From positions 124,001-188,000 of the forward strand of contig NZ_AYKS02000016.1 of assembly GCF_000496755.2 (NCBI RefSeq): 64,000 nt of DNA, given 5' to 3'. Of the stretch, positions 38,723-47,268 are shown in pieces. A program made the position numbers and the translations under genes. Position 1 is the first letter of the stretch. Each line of letters begins with the position of its first letter. The notes beneath the pieces were generated by a model. The model was not told the DNA's origin and searched no databases. It worked only from the letters and a program-made list of their open reading frames with translations. Origin of the DNA: Serratia sp. DD3 (GTDB taxonomy: Bacteria > Pseudomonadota > Gammaproteobacteria > Enterobacterales > Enterobacteriaceae).

Positions 38723-39643
38723 TTAATCGAGATGCAGTTCCGCGAAACGCTGGGCCAAATAGTCGATCAACAGACGGACAGCAGGTAATAACCCACGTTT
38801 TGTGGGGAAGACAACATGGATTAACTCTCTAATAGGAGCCCATTCAGGTACCAACTTGATGAGTGAACCTTCTTTAAGCTGTTGGCTAACGACCATCAAT
38901 GGTAGTTGCGCAATCCCTACACCGGCCATTGCCGCATCTCTTAGTACCATCCAGTCCATAGTGATAAAACGTGGGGTATGGTACACCACAGCCTGTATGT
39001 CATCCTGGTTGTAAAGTGTCCAGCAACTGGCTTGTGGCGATGGCCGGCTGAGACTGGGTAGCCGATTAAGTTCACAGGGTAACAAGGGGACCCCACCATA
39101 CTGGTGAACCAACTTTGGGCTGGCAACCATCGATTGCCCACAATCGCTTAAAATACGCATAACCAGATTACTGTCCTGCAGCGGTGGTGGGCGCACGTAG
39201 ATAGACAAGTCCACCCCTTCACTGATCATATCCACTTGCCGACTGGTTACTTCCAATTCTACTGTCAGCAGTGGGTACTGCGCCATAAAGTCAGCCAGCA
39301 TAACGCCTACATGAGCCTGAACCAACGTCACAGGGCAGGTAATGCGAATCTTGCCACACGGCTCTGCCCTTACCGCCTCAATAGATTGTTGTGCGGCTTC
39401 CGCTTCGCTCAACATCACCAAGCAATGCCCATAGTAGGTTTGGCCGATTTCCGTCACAAAGAATTGGCGTGTCGAACGCTTAATCAGACGAACCTGCAAC
39501 CGCTCTTCCAGCATGGCAAGGCGGCGACTTAGCTTAGAGATAGGGATACCCAATGCCCGGCTAGCTGGCGCTAAACCACCATATTTCACGATTTGTACAA
39601 AGTAATAGAGGTCATTCAAATCCTGCATAATATCGTTCATCAT
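38723..39643 (-). CDS. LysR-family transcriptional regulator
   Basis: LysR-type regulator of 306 residues. The N-terminal winged HTH contains DLYYFVQIVKYGGLAPASRALGIP and KLSRRLAMLEERLQVRLIKRSTR; the substrate-binding domain follows from about 90. DLNDLYYFV and RLIKRSTRQF resemble the DmlR/YhaJ/AaeR-like subgroup. The effector is unknown. It is divergent from ycaC with a 588-bp gap, so it may control the ycaC cluster. Three in-frame ATGs lie within 15 bp (39643, 39640, 39628) with no clear ribosome site, so the exact start is unsure. Confidence 0.87.
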   Translation of the reverse strand: MMNDIMQDLNDLYYFVQIVKYGGLAPASRALGIPISKLSRRLAMLEERLQVRLIKRSTRQFFVTEIGQTYYGHCLVMLSEAEAAQQSIEAVRAEPCGKIRITCPVTLVQAHVGVMLADFMAQYPLLTVELEVTSRQVDMISEGVDLSIYVRPPPLQDSNLVMRILSDCGQSMVASPKLVHQYGGVPLLPCELNRLPSLSRPSPQASCWTLYNQDDIQAVVYHTPRFITMDWMVLRDAAMAGVGIAQLPLMVVSQQLKEGSLIKLVPEWAPIRELIHVVFPTKRGLLPAVRLLIDYLAQRFAELHLD

Positions 39644-40231
39644 TCTAAAAATAGAAAAGTGATAACCAGATTACCATACTACCGAGGGATGAAGTGTGAA
39701 TCTATACTCTCTTAACAGTCGGCTGACATACCTGTCACCAAGTGCTAACCAAAAAAGGATTTGGGTATTCACAGTACGTTTCAGCATCATTAGATTGGAG
39801 ATTATTCTCCCGGTAAGGACACTGTTTTCATACTTCACTCGTAGCAAACAAAGTCGCCCTTTCCTGATGCTTGATTACGCTGCTCCCACTTTATTATTTC
39901 CGACGGGAACACCTAGGGAAAGTGGGATTATTGTCCCTGGACAGCTGTAATGGGGGAAACTGGTGCGGGAATATGACATAAAAAATGCTATTCCACCCGA
40001 TGAATATCTGAGACTCTGGTTATCACTAGTTAGTTTAAGCGCATTTACGCTGCTTGAAGGCGGGAACGCCATGTTAGCAATATTGTACGGTACGGTTCTC
40101 ATAAATGTGCGTGTGATTACCAATAAAACCTTACTTATTTTAATAGTATTTACTTCAATAAAATGTAGTTATGAATTTATTTTGGTGAGTTAAAGATAAT
40201 CAATCAGTTACTTATTCCTTAGGAGAATGTA
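39644..40231. other. Long intergenic region between the LysR gene and ycaC
   Basis: 588 bp, AT-rich, without a convincing gene. Two short plus-strand open frames (84 and 76 codons) have no recognisable similarity or ribosome site. It should contain the divergent promoters and any LysR operator. The length is large for a simple divergent promoter and may reflect decayed sequence. Confidence 0.5.
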
Positions 40232-40858
40232 ATGAGCAAACCTTATATCCGTCTTGATAAAAATGATGCCGCCGTTCTATTTATTGACCATCAGGCGGGA
40301 TTGATGTCTTTAGTCCATGATATTGAACCCGATAAGTTTATAAATAACGTGTTGGCTCTCGCTGATATGGCCAAGTATTTCAAGTTACCCAGCATTCTTA
40401 CCACCAGTTTCGAGGTGGGACCGAATGGCCCAATGTTCCCTGAGATTAAAAAACTATTTCCTGACGCCCCTTATATTGCCCGCCCCGGTAATATTAATGC
40501 TTGGGATAATGAAGATTTCGTTAATGCCGTTAAAGCAACAGGTAAGAAACAACTGATTATTGCAGGTATCGTCACCGAGGTGTGTGTAACATTCCCGGTA
40601 TTATCCGCTATAGAAGCAGGATATGACGTGTTTGTGGTCACCGACGCCTCCGGTACTTTCAACGAAATCACCCGCAATGCCGCATGGGATCGCATGTCGC
40701 AAGCTGGTGCACAACTGATGTCTTGGTTTGGCGTTGCTTGTGAATTACATCGCGACTGGCGAAATGATATTGAGGGCATAGGAACATTGTTTGCCAACCA
40801 TATTCCAGACTACAGCAATGTAATGGCCAGCTACAACGCTGCAATAGCTAAAAAATAA
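40232..40858 (+). CDS. ycaC: YcaC-type isochorismatase-like hydrolase
   Basis: Cysteine hydrolase of the isochorismatase superfamily. The 208 residues are the same length as E. coli YcaC. The catalytic triad residues are Asp in LFIDHQAG near 19, Lys in ATGKKQLIIAG near 84-85 and Cys in IVTEVCVTFP near 118. EVGPNGPMFPEIK and FGVACELHRDWRND are family marks. The natural substrate of YcaC is unknown. AGGAG precedes the ATG. It is the first gene of a same-strand run that ends at 45070. Confidence 0.94.
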   Translation: MSKPYIRLDKNDAAVLFIDHQAGLMSLVHDIEPDKFINNVLALADMAKYFKLPSILTTSFEVGPNGPMFPEIKKLFPDAPYIARPGNINAWDNEDFVNAVKATGKKQLIIAGIVTEVCVTFPVLSAIEAGYDVFVVTDASGTFNEITRNAAWDRMSQAGAQLMSWFGVACELHRDWRNDIEGIGTLFANHIPDYSNVMASYNAAIAKK

Positions 40859-40863
40859 ACAAC

Positions 40864-40882
40864 GATCTCATGGTTTGAGATC
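40864..40882 (+). terminator. Weak hairpin after ycaC
   Basis: 7-bp stem GATCTCA / TGAGATC with a 5-nt loop immediately after the ycaC stop. There is no T-run, so it may be only a partial terminator or a processing site. Confidence 0.4.
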
Positions 40883-40896
40883 ATTACAGACAAACA

Positions 40897-40924
40897 ATAC
40901 CGAATACCGAATACCGAATACCGG
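40897..40924. repeat. 7-bp tandem repeat upstream of the beta-helix-like gene
   Basis: ATACCGA occurs three times in perfect tandem, followed by ATACCGG, ending 12 bp before the ATG of the next gene. It occupies the place where the ribosome binding site should be. Confidence 0.9.
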
Positions 40925-40936
40925 GACAAAAATACT

Positions 40937-42175
40937 ATGACTGTTTCATCGAAAATCGTATCCACCGTCGAAGCATTACAAGCGGTACTTGAAGACAATA
41001 CCTGCCAGCACATCATTGTACGTGGTGCCCTTTCCAAGCTGCCCTCCATCCGCTTGGCCCCGGGCAAGATACTGAGTGGTGAGAATGAAGAAGCAAAGCT
41101 GTTGTTTGCCCAAGGCGTCGATGGCCTGCAACTGACTTGCGACAACCAGGTTACAGGGCTTTATCTGGAAACATCAGTTGATAAACGGGCTATTTTTAAC
41201 GATACCCAGCTTGATAACTTAGGCCGACTGCAGCTGAGCCAAATTTCTACTATTGGACAAGTGCAAATTCTTGCACAGGACAAAGTCCGCGCTGGGCATG
41301 TTGAGGTCGACGGGTTGGATGTGATTGCAGCGGATACCCGTGCGCTAAATGAAAAGCCCAATGGCTATGGGGTTAATGTGACCCAAGGGGCATTCACATT
41401 ATGGAACACACAGAGCGACCAAAGCGTTATGATCACCGCAAACCTGGTTGGCCTTTCTGCCGGTAGAGCCAACGCACCGGTGTTTGGCAGCGGTATCTTT
41501 GTCAGTGGTTCTTTAAACGGGGGCAAACTCAGTGCCCCCCTCCTTGAAACCCGAGCCGTCTACAGCGATGGCAAAATTGCGCCAGGGACGCCAAACCAGA
41601 TTACCGGTGGTGTCTTCACGGTATATAACGCTTTCGTCGATGTGGTCCGCAACAAAGGCCCAGTAGTGACCTACGGTGTCAACGATATGGTGCTGGATAA
41701 TTGGGGCAGCGTTGACCTTTGGGAGGCAGAGGCCAAACTGACTTCATATGGCCCTAGCGGCATCGGTTTTGTCAATTTCGGCAATGTGAATGAGCTGTAT
41801 GTACGTGCCCCGATTGAAACCTTCGGTCAGGGCGCTCGTGGGTTTAACGTCTATGACGGCTGCGTGAATGTCGCCGAGTTCGATCGTATCACCACCCATG
41901 CGGATGGTGCCATCGGCATTCAGATCAGCAAACCGATTGGCCGCCTGTGTGTGCACCGGGGCATCGAAACCTTCGGGGGTACCGGTGACTCATTAGTCAA
42001 AGGGGTGGTTGTCACCTTATCGGCCATTGCTCTCAGCGTTAAGCCTGGTGGCTCGGTACAAGAAATTGAAATAGATGGTGGCGTGATGGCCCATGGCAAG
42101 GACATTAACAAGCTGGAAATTCTTGGGACGGTCAATGCATTACGTATTGGTCATGTCACTACAACCGGCAATTAA
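40937..42175 (+). CDS. Unrecognised repetitive, beta-helix-like protein
   Basis: I do not recognise this 412-residue protein. It has no signal peptide and no transmembrane segments. It is rich in Gly, Val, Asn and Ile, with irregular repeats of about 20-25 residues carrying patterns such as VDGLQL, GQVQIL, NVNELYV and VNVAEF. These suggest a right-handed parallel beta-helix (pectate-lyase-like fold). No catalytic motif could be assigned. It contains few Cys (about four). It lies 78 bp after ycaC and is followed by a good hairpin, then a CDGSH protein gene. The ribosome site is poor and overlapped by a 7-bp tandem repeat. Confidence 0.8.
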   Translation: MTVSSKIVSTVEALQAVLEDNTCQHIIVRGALSKLPSIRLAPGKILSGENEEAKLLFAQGVDGLQLTCDNQVTGLYLETSVDKRAIFNDTQLDNLGRLQLSQISTIGQVQILAQDKVRAGHVEVDGLDVIAADTRALNEKPNGYGVNVTQGAFTLWNTQSDQSVMITANLVGLSAGRANAPVFGSGIFVSGSLNGGKLSAPLLETRAVYSDGKIAPGTPNQITGGVFTVYNAFVDVVRNKGPVVTYGVNDMVLDNWGSVDLWEAEAKLTSYGPSGIGFVNFGNVNELYVRAPIETFGQGARGFNVYDGCVNVAEFDRITTHADGAIGIQISKPIGRLCVHRGIETFGGTGDSLVKGVVVTLSAIALSVKPGGSVQEIEIDGGVMAHGKDINKLEILGTVNALRIGHVTTTGN

Positions 42176-42186
42176 TTAACCACTGA

Positions 42187-42216
42187 CAAGCCAGCTCTAT
42201 TTTTGGGGCTGGCTTG
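42187..42216 (+). terminator. Hairpin after the beta-helix-like gene
   Basis: 9-bp perfect arms CAAGCCAGC / GCTGGCTTG with a 12-nt loop, 12 bp after the stop. A TTTTTTA run appears about 15 bp further on. Confidence 0.6.
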
Positions 42217-42255
42217 CGGCTAGAAAGTGATTTTTTAAAATAATGGAAAGCTCTT

Positions 42256-42927
42256 ATGAATAAAATTACCATCGCCAAAAATGGTCCTTACCTGATTACG
42301 GGAAAAACCAAACTCGTTGGAGTGATCAATTCCCCTGGTAAAGATGGTGTTATGCAGCAAAACACCGTTAAAACCTTCGAGACGCAAGATAATTATAGCC
42401 TGTGCCGCTGTGGCCACTCAAAGAATAAACCCTTCTGTGACGGCTCACATAGTACCGCCCATTTTGATGGTACAGAAACCGCCAACAAAGCGCCTTATCT
42501 TGACCGGGTACAAGTTGAGCAAGGCGATGGGTTTGAGCTTCTGGATGATAACCGCTGTGCCTTTGGGCGTTTTTGCCACAGAAAACATGGTGTTGAGGTC
42601 TGGACACTGACCGAAAAATCCAGTAACCCCAGTAATAAAGCAGAGGCTATTATTGGTGCCAGCGCCTGTCCATCTGGGCGTCTGACTGCATTGGTTGATA
42701 GCAATCTGGTGGAAGACGAATACGAAGCGGTGATTTGCGTGGTTGAAGATCCAGAAAAAGGTGTCAGCGCAGGCCTCTATGTCCGTGGAGACGTTGCTCT
42801 TGATTCAGCAGAAACCGGTGATTACGAACAACGTAATCGTTTAGCGCTTTGCCGCTGCGGTGCTTCCGCTAATAAACCTTTCTGTGATGGCTCTCACGTT
42901 AGTATCGGATTTAAAGACAAGAGCTAA
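42256..42927 (+). CDS. Double-CDGSH iron-sulfur protein
   Basis: Cytoplasmic iron-sulfur protein of 223 residues with two mitoNEET-type [2Fe-2S] motifs. The first is Cys50, Cys52, Cys61 and His65 (YSLCRCG and KPFCDGSH). The second is Cys199, Cys201, Cys210 and His214. Between them a Cys-containing block (RCAFGRFCH at 100-108 and SACPSGRLTAL at 137-146) matches the divergent 4Fe-4S/DUF1271-like region usual in bacterial CDGSH proteins of this length. Role unknown, probably redox or stress. GGAAAG precedes the ATG. Confidence 0.88.
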   Translation: MNKITIAKNGPYLITGKTKLVGVINSPGKDGVMQQNTVKTFETQDNYSLCRCGHSKNKPFCDGSHSTAHFDGTETANKAPYLDRVQVEQGDGFELLDDNRCAFGRFCHRKHGVEVWTLTEKSSNPSNKAEAIIGASACPSGRLTALVDSNLVEDEYEAVICVVEDPEKGVSAGLYVRGDVALDSAETGDYEQRNRLALCRCGASANKPFCDGSHVSIGFKDKS

Positions 42928-43037
42928 AAAGAGATAAGACTCAAATAAAGGCAAACTAAAACGTAGGAATGTTTTTTTGATCGAATGCTCAGTTCTGAAC
43001 AAACCAAATAACTTTGTTATTCAGATAGAGGTCTTTT

Positions 43038-43577
43038 ATGAAGGATTATTTCACATCGTTACGTACAAGCGCTAGCGTATTAGCCTTGGTCGGTACGCTG
43101 GCAGGACCTTTCGCTTCTGCTTCTGCGGCACCACTTGGGAATCTGCCACTCACCGGCGATGCGTCCATGCATGCCGCGCAATTGCAAGTCTATAATGTCA
43201 TTCATCAGTACCAAAACGCGCTGAACCAGAACGATACCCCAGCCATTGTGAAACTTTTTGCCAAAAATGGCGTAGAGGAGTGGAACAACACGCTCACCGC
43301 CTCCACACCCGAGCAAATAGCAAAGATTAACAATGACCTTTTCAAAAAAATGAAAAATTCGGCAGAATTTATTTATGATGCCATTGAGGTTTCCAGTTCC
43401 GGTGATATGGCGTTTGTCCGCACGCACGTCCCGCTTGGTCAAATAGCGACAGTACGGGCGACGGGAGAAAAGGTAAAAATCAGTAGTCGTGGCGTGTTTA
43501 TATTGCGCAAGATCGATGACATCTGGAAGCTGGTTCTGTTCACATTTAATAATGACCCTGTGCAAGGTCAGGGTTAA
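43038..43577 (+). CDS. Secreted NTF2-like (SnoaL/DUF4440-type) protein, copy 1
   Basis: Exported protein of 179 residues. The signal peptide ends near ASASA-APLG. The mature part fits an NTF2-like cone fold of about 120 residues: VIHQYQNALNQNDTPAIVKLFAKNGVEEWNN, then a beta sheet (AFVRTHVPLG and IKISSRGVFILRKIDDIWKLVLFTFN). No enzyme activity is assigned. AGAGGT lies before the ATG, in a 5' segment shared with copy 2. It is the first of three paralogues. Confidence 0.85.
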   Translation: MKDYFTSLRTSASVLALVGTLAGPFASASAAPLGNLPLTGDASMHAAQLQVYNVIHQYQNALNQNDTPAIVKLFAKNGVEEWNNTLTASTPEQIAKINNDLFKKMKNSAEFIYDAIEVSSSGDMAFVRTHVPLGQIATVRATGEKVKISSRGVFILRKIDDIWKLVLFTFNNDPVQGQG

Positions 43578-43866
43578 TGAATGTGTGATTGTCGGTATGG
43601 TGTTATATGCCGAAAAGCAGTTTAAAGTGGTCGCGGTAATGATCTAAAACTGATTAAGGAAAATATTTAACTGGGGCTTGCGGCGTTATTGAACAAAGTA
43701 TGAGTAAGCCCCGTTAAACATCGAGATAATCTTGCTTTATAGCAAAATAATTTCTTTGAGTACTTCTTTTGTGCAAGAAAAACCGAATTATGGAACAACG
43801 TTATATCGCGGGAAATTATCGTCCTCCCTAGATAAAGCGTTTTTATTAATCAGATAGAGGTTTTTT

Positions 43867-44406
43867 ATGAAACATAATTTCAGATCGTTACGTATAAGCG
43901 CTAGCGTATTAGCCTTGGTTGGCACGCTGGCAGGGCCTTTCGCCTCTGCTTCTGCGGCGCCACCTGAGGGTCTGCCGCTCACCGGTGATGCAGCCACGCA
44001 TGCCAAGCAATTGCAAGTCTATGACGCAGTTCATCAGTACCAAAATGCACTGAATCAGGGTGATACCCAAGCCATTGTGAAGCTTTTTGCCAAGAATGGC
44101 GTGGCGGAGTGGGACAACACCCTCACAGCTTCCACGCCTGAGCAAATAGCAAAGATTTATGACGGCCTTTTCAAACAAATCAAAAATTCAGCAGATTATG
44201 TTTATGATGTCATCCAGGTTTCTAGTTCCGGTGATATGGCGTATGTCCGCACGCACCACCCTCTAGGCCAAACAGCGACGATACGGGAGACAGGAAAAAA
44301 AGTAAAAGTCAGCAGTCGTGAAACGTTCGTACTCCGCAAGGTCGATGGTACCTGGAAGTTGGCTCTGTTCATGTTCAATAATGATATTGAGCAAGGGCAA
44401 CCCTAA
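43867..44406 (+). CDS. Secreted NTF2-like protein, copy 2
   Basis: Paralogue of copy 1 with 179 residues and roughly 70-80% identity by eye. The signal peptide is almost the same (SASVLALVGTLAGPFASASAA). Differences are concentrated in surface-like positions (NQNDTP versus NQGDTQ, KINNDLFKKM versus KIYDGLFKQI). The upstream AGATAGAGGT segment is shared with copy 1, showing that the duplicated unit includes the leader. The gap to copy 1 is 289 bp and could hold its own promoter. Confidence 0.85.
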   Translation: MKHNFRSLRISASVLALVGTLAGPFASASAAPPEGLPLTGDAATHAKQLQVYDAVHQYQNALNQGDTQAIVKLFAKNGVAEWDNTLTASTPEQIAKIYDGLFKQIKNSADYVYDVIQVSSSGDMAYVRTHHPLGQTATIRETGKKVKVSSRETFVLRKVDGTWKLALFMFNNDIEQGQP

Positions 44407-44539
44407 AAATTCTGTTTTCAGGAGACTTCCTCCAATTCAAAGCGCATGTTTTGAAGTCAGAGGTTAATTTAAAGATAAATATGAAAATAGCGAGATATTT
44501 TATTAAGTAAATATTTTCGCTGTCTATATAGGAGATATC

Positions 44540-45070
44540 ATGAAATATCATTTCACTTTTTTACGTAGACATGCCATTGCACTCAGTCTATTTAGCACAT
44601 TGGCAGGCGTTTCTCTGTCACCTGCCTTGGCGGCACCGGCGAGTACCATACCATACACCGGTGATGCAGCCATGCATGCTGCGCAATTGCAGGTCTATGA
44701 GGTTATTAATCAGTATCAGAATGCACTGAATAAAGGGGATACCCAGGCTATTCTGAAGCTGTACGCCAAAGATGGCGTTGCCGAGTGGGAAAATACACAA
44801 ACGGCTTCAACACCAGAACAGCTTAAAAAAGATTACGACGGTCTTTTTAAGGTTACTAAAACCTCCGCTGATTTTATCTATGATGCCATTGAGGTTTCCG
44901 GTGATATGGCATTTGTCCGTACTCATCACCCAGTAGGTCAAACTGCAGTAGTCAAAGGTAAAAAAGTGGAAGATCATAGTCGAGAGTTATTCATCTTGCG
45001 TAAGATTGATGGCGATTGGAAAATCGCTTTATATACGTTCAGCACAGACCCTGTACAGGGTCAGGGTTGA
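44540..45070 (+). CDS. Secreted NTF2-like protein, copy 3
   Basis: The most diverged paralogue, 176 residues. It keeps TGDAAMHAAQLQVYEVINQYQNALNKGDTQAI and the VQGQG C-terminus, but its signal peptide differs (HAIALSLFSTLAGVSLSPALA) and it lacks the three-residue insertion before GDMAFVRTH. GGAGAT precedes the ATG. A strong terminator follows, marking the end of the cluster. Confidence 0.85.
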   Translation: MKYHFTFLRRHAIALSLFSTLAGVSLSPALAAPASTIPYTGDAAMHAAQLQVYEVINQYQNALNKGDTQAILKLYAKDGVAEWENTQTASTPEQLKKDYDGLFKVTKTSADFIYDAIEVSGDMAFVRTHHPVGQTAVVKGKKVEDHSRELFILRKIDGDWKIALYTFSTDPVQGQG

Positions 45071-45098
45071 TTAAATTTAAGTAGATTAAGTCGGTTGA

Positions 45099-45130
45099 CG
45101 AACCCCTTATTTTAACGGGGTTCGTTTTTT
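45099..45130 (+). terminator. Strong terminator of the NTF2-like cluster
   Basis: 8-bp perfect stem CGAACCCC / GGGGTTCG followed directly by a seven-T run, 29 bp after the last NTF2-like stop. Confidence 0.9.
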
Positions 45131-45384
45131 TAGCGACCAAAGGTGGCGACCGCGATATGTTTATAGAACAACCCGTTTATAGCAGTCACAGGCGTAAACC
45201 GCTCTCTATATTAAGACGGGTTTGATGTCGATAACATGAGATACAAAAAAAACCATTAAGCAGGCAAAAAAACCTGTAATTTATAAATTACCAATATTAT
45301 ACACCACCTGAACACCTCCCAATTAAAACAATAAAAATCAATCTATTAACAAAAAATAAATATTTAATATGAAACATTAAAAGC

Positions 45385-45501
45385 ATGCCGTTTTTAAGTG
45401 CGTTGCAGGAAATGGGAAGATGGGAAAACATCGAAATGGTACAACGCTATGCGCATCTTACGCCAAATCACTTAACCCAACATGCCATGCAAATTGACTA
45501 A
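45385..45501 (+). pseudogene. Phage/island integrase C-terminal stub
   Basis: Thirty-eight codons reading [19 protein letters not shown] and ending in QHAMQID. This is the C-terminal end of a tyrosine recombinase, including the catalytic Tyr in VQRYAHL. The rest of the gene is absent. It lies 81 bp from the 3' end of tRNA-Thr, the usual attachment position for such integrases, so it marks an old island or prophage. Confidence 0.82.
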
Positions 45502-45581
45502 TTCCTGGCGGGGAATGGCACAAATATGGCACAAAGTGAATTTGCTGGATTGGCGAAGATCGTGTGAAACCTCGCTGTGAA

Positions 45582-45657
45582 TGGTGCCGATAATAGGAGT
45601 CGAACCTACGACCTTCGCATTACGAATGCGCTGCTCTACCAACTGAGCTATATCGGC
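45582..45657 (-). tRNA. thrW: tRNA-Thr (CGT anticodon)
   Basis: 76-nt tRNA with 7-bp acceptor stem (GCCGATA / TATCGGC), D-arm GCTCAGTTGGTAGAGC, anticodon loop TTCGTAA giving anticodon CGT, T-arm with GGTTCGACTCC, and encoded CCA. The sequence is the same as I recall for E. coli thrW, which also lies beside proA and serves as an integration site. Confidence 0.97.
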
Positions 45658-45786
45658 ATTGAATCTGACACACCAATGTATGCCGGAATGCGTTGAATAA
45701 ACTATGCAAAAGCAGATGATGAGTCAATAGCTAACTCACCATCTTCTGTATTACACACCGCCATTGCACCTACAATTAACCACCAA

Positions 45787-45992
45787 GATATACCCTTCCT
45801 ACTTCAAATTGCTTGGGTGTTAGCTGTAGTTACTCGCCTCATCCATGAGGCTCGACCCTATCGGGGCCGCTGCAAGAAGCGTTCAAATCCGCTCCAGGCG
45901 GATTTGTCTGTCACCCCAGTCACATAGTTATCTATGCTCCTGGGTATTCCATCGCTGGCTGTCTACAAGCAACTCGAAGTATTTTGGGTATA
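45787..45992. repeat. Composite ERIC-like element between thrW and proA
   Basis: 206 bp, beginning TATACCC and ending GGGTATA, with near-complementary ends (TACTTCAAATTGC and GCAACTCGAAGTA). It contains the ERIC/IRU core around 45910-45949 (CACCCCAGTCAC and ATGCTCCTGGG). A separate perfect hairpin (CAAATCCGC / GCGGATTTG, 45884-45906) is inserted left of the core. The left part matches 4329-4441. Confidence 0.8.
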
Positions 45993-46005
45993 GGTTATCA
46001 ATTAG

Positions 46006-47259
46006 CTAGCTACGCACTAAATCGTCGCCGTAACCAATCCATTTGTAAGTGGTTAAGGCATCTAGCCCCATCGGGCCACGGGCATGCAGTTTTTGGGTGC
46101 TGACCGCCACTTCTGCCCCCAGACCAAACTGACCACCATCGGTAAAGCGCGTGCTGGCATTGACGTAAACGGCAGCGGAATCAACCGCTCGCACAAAGTA
46201 TTCAGCATGACTTAATGAACGGGTCAGAATTGCGTCTGAATGGTTGGTGCCGTGGATACGGATATGCTCAATGGCCTGATCGATATCGTCCACCAGCGCG
46301 ACATTCAGATCCAAGGAAAGCCATTCGTCGTCGTAATCTTCTGCCGCAACGGGGACGACCTTCGCAGGCCCCGCCTGTAACAGCGGCATGGCATTATCAC
46401 TGGCGTGCAATGTTACCCCTGCGGTCGCCATACGGGCGCTCAGCGCGGGCAAAAAGCTCGCAGCAATGGCGCGGTTAACCAGTAAGGTTTCTAGTGAGTT
46501 GCAAGCACTGGGGCGCTGGGCTTTGGCATTTTCAATCACGGTCAAAGCTTTGTCATAATCGACGTTGTCATCCACATAGATATGACACACGCCAATCCCC
46601 CCGGTGATAACCGGAATGGTCGATTGCTCGCGGCACAATTTATGCAGCCCCGGGCCACCCCGTGGGATCAACATATCGATATAGCGATCCAGACGCAGTA
46701 ATTGATTCACCCATTCACGATCTGGGCTTTCAATCGCCTGTACTGCCGCTGGCGGCAAATGGCATTCTGCCAAGGCCAGCTGGATCACTTTCACCATAGC
46801 CTGGTTGGTATGGTGGGTCTCTTTCCCCCCACGCAAAATCACCGCGTTACCGGTTTTCAGGCATAGGCTGGCTACATCAATGGTCACGTTAGGGCGGGCT
46901 TCATAAATGACACCGATAACACCCAGTGGCACACGGCGGCGCTCCAGTTTTAAGCCGCTATCCAACAAGCTGCCATCCAAAATATGACCAACGGGATCAC
47001 TCAAGCGACATACTTGACGCACATCATCAGCGATGGCAGTCAAACGGGCTGGCGTCAGTAACAGGCGATCCTGCAGAGCATCACTCATCCCGGCAGCGCG
47101 CGCTTGCACCATATCTTGTTCATTTGCCTGTAGGATAGCGGCACTATTCGCTTCCAACATGTCGGCCATCACTGCCAACACCTGGTTTTTTTGCGCGGTA
47201 CTCAGCGCTGCTAATTGCCAGGATGCCTGTTTGGCTGCTTTACCCATCTGCTCGAGCAT
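46006..47259 (-). CDS. proA: Gamma-glutamyl phosphate reductase
   Basis: Second step of proline synthesis: NADPH reduction of glutamyl-5-phosphate to the semialdehyde. The 417 residues are the E. coli length. The aldehyde-dehydrogenase fold includes [25 protein letters not shown], the active-site Cys in [12 protein letters not shown] near 255, and [19 protein letters not shown]. The ATG at 47259 is chosen over a GTG two codons earlier because AGAGG lies 5 nt upstream and the protein then starts [13 protein letters not shown]. It lies 9 bp after proB. Confidence 0.96.
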   Translation of the reverse strand: MLEQMGKAAKQASWQLAALSTAQKNQVLAVMADMLEANSAAILQANEQDMVQARAAGMSDALQDRLLLTPARLTAIADDVRQVCRLSDPVGHILDGSLLDSGLKLERRRVPLGVIGVIYEARPNVTIDVASLCLKTGNAVILRGGKETHHTNQAMVKVIQLALAECHLPPAAVQAIESPDREWVNQLLRLDRYIDMLIPRGGPGLHKLCREQSTIPVITGGIGVCHIYVDDNVDYDKALTVIENAKAQRPSACNSLETLLVNRAIAASFLPALSARMATAGVTLHASDNAMPLLQAGPAKVVPVAAEDYDDEWLSLDLNVALVDDIDQAIEHIRIHGTNHSDAILTRSLSHAEYFVRAVDSAAVYVNASTRFTDGGQFGLGAEVAVSTQKLHARGPMGLDALTTYKWIGYGDDLVRS

Positions 47260-47268
47260 GTTCACCTC

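Noticed and set aside
39696..40193. Two short plus-strand frames in the LysR-ycaC gap (84 and 76 codons)
   Set aside because: No Shine-Dalgarno, no similarity recognised, and the hydrophobic stretch in the second is what AT-rich DNA gives by chance.
45131..45384. Second att copy or more of the integrase upstream of the stub
   Set aside because: The AT-rich sequence before 45385 gives no continuing integrase reading in any frame and no match to the tRNA 3' end.
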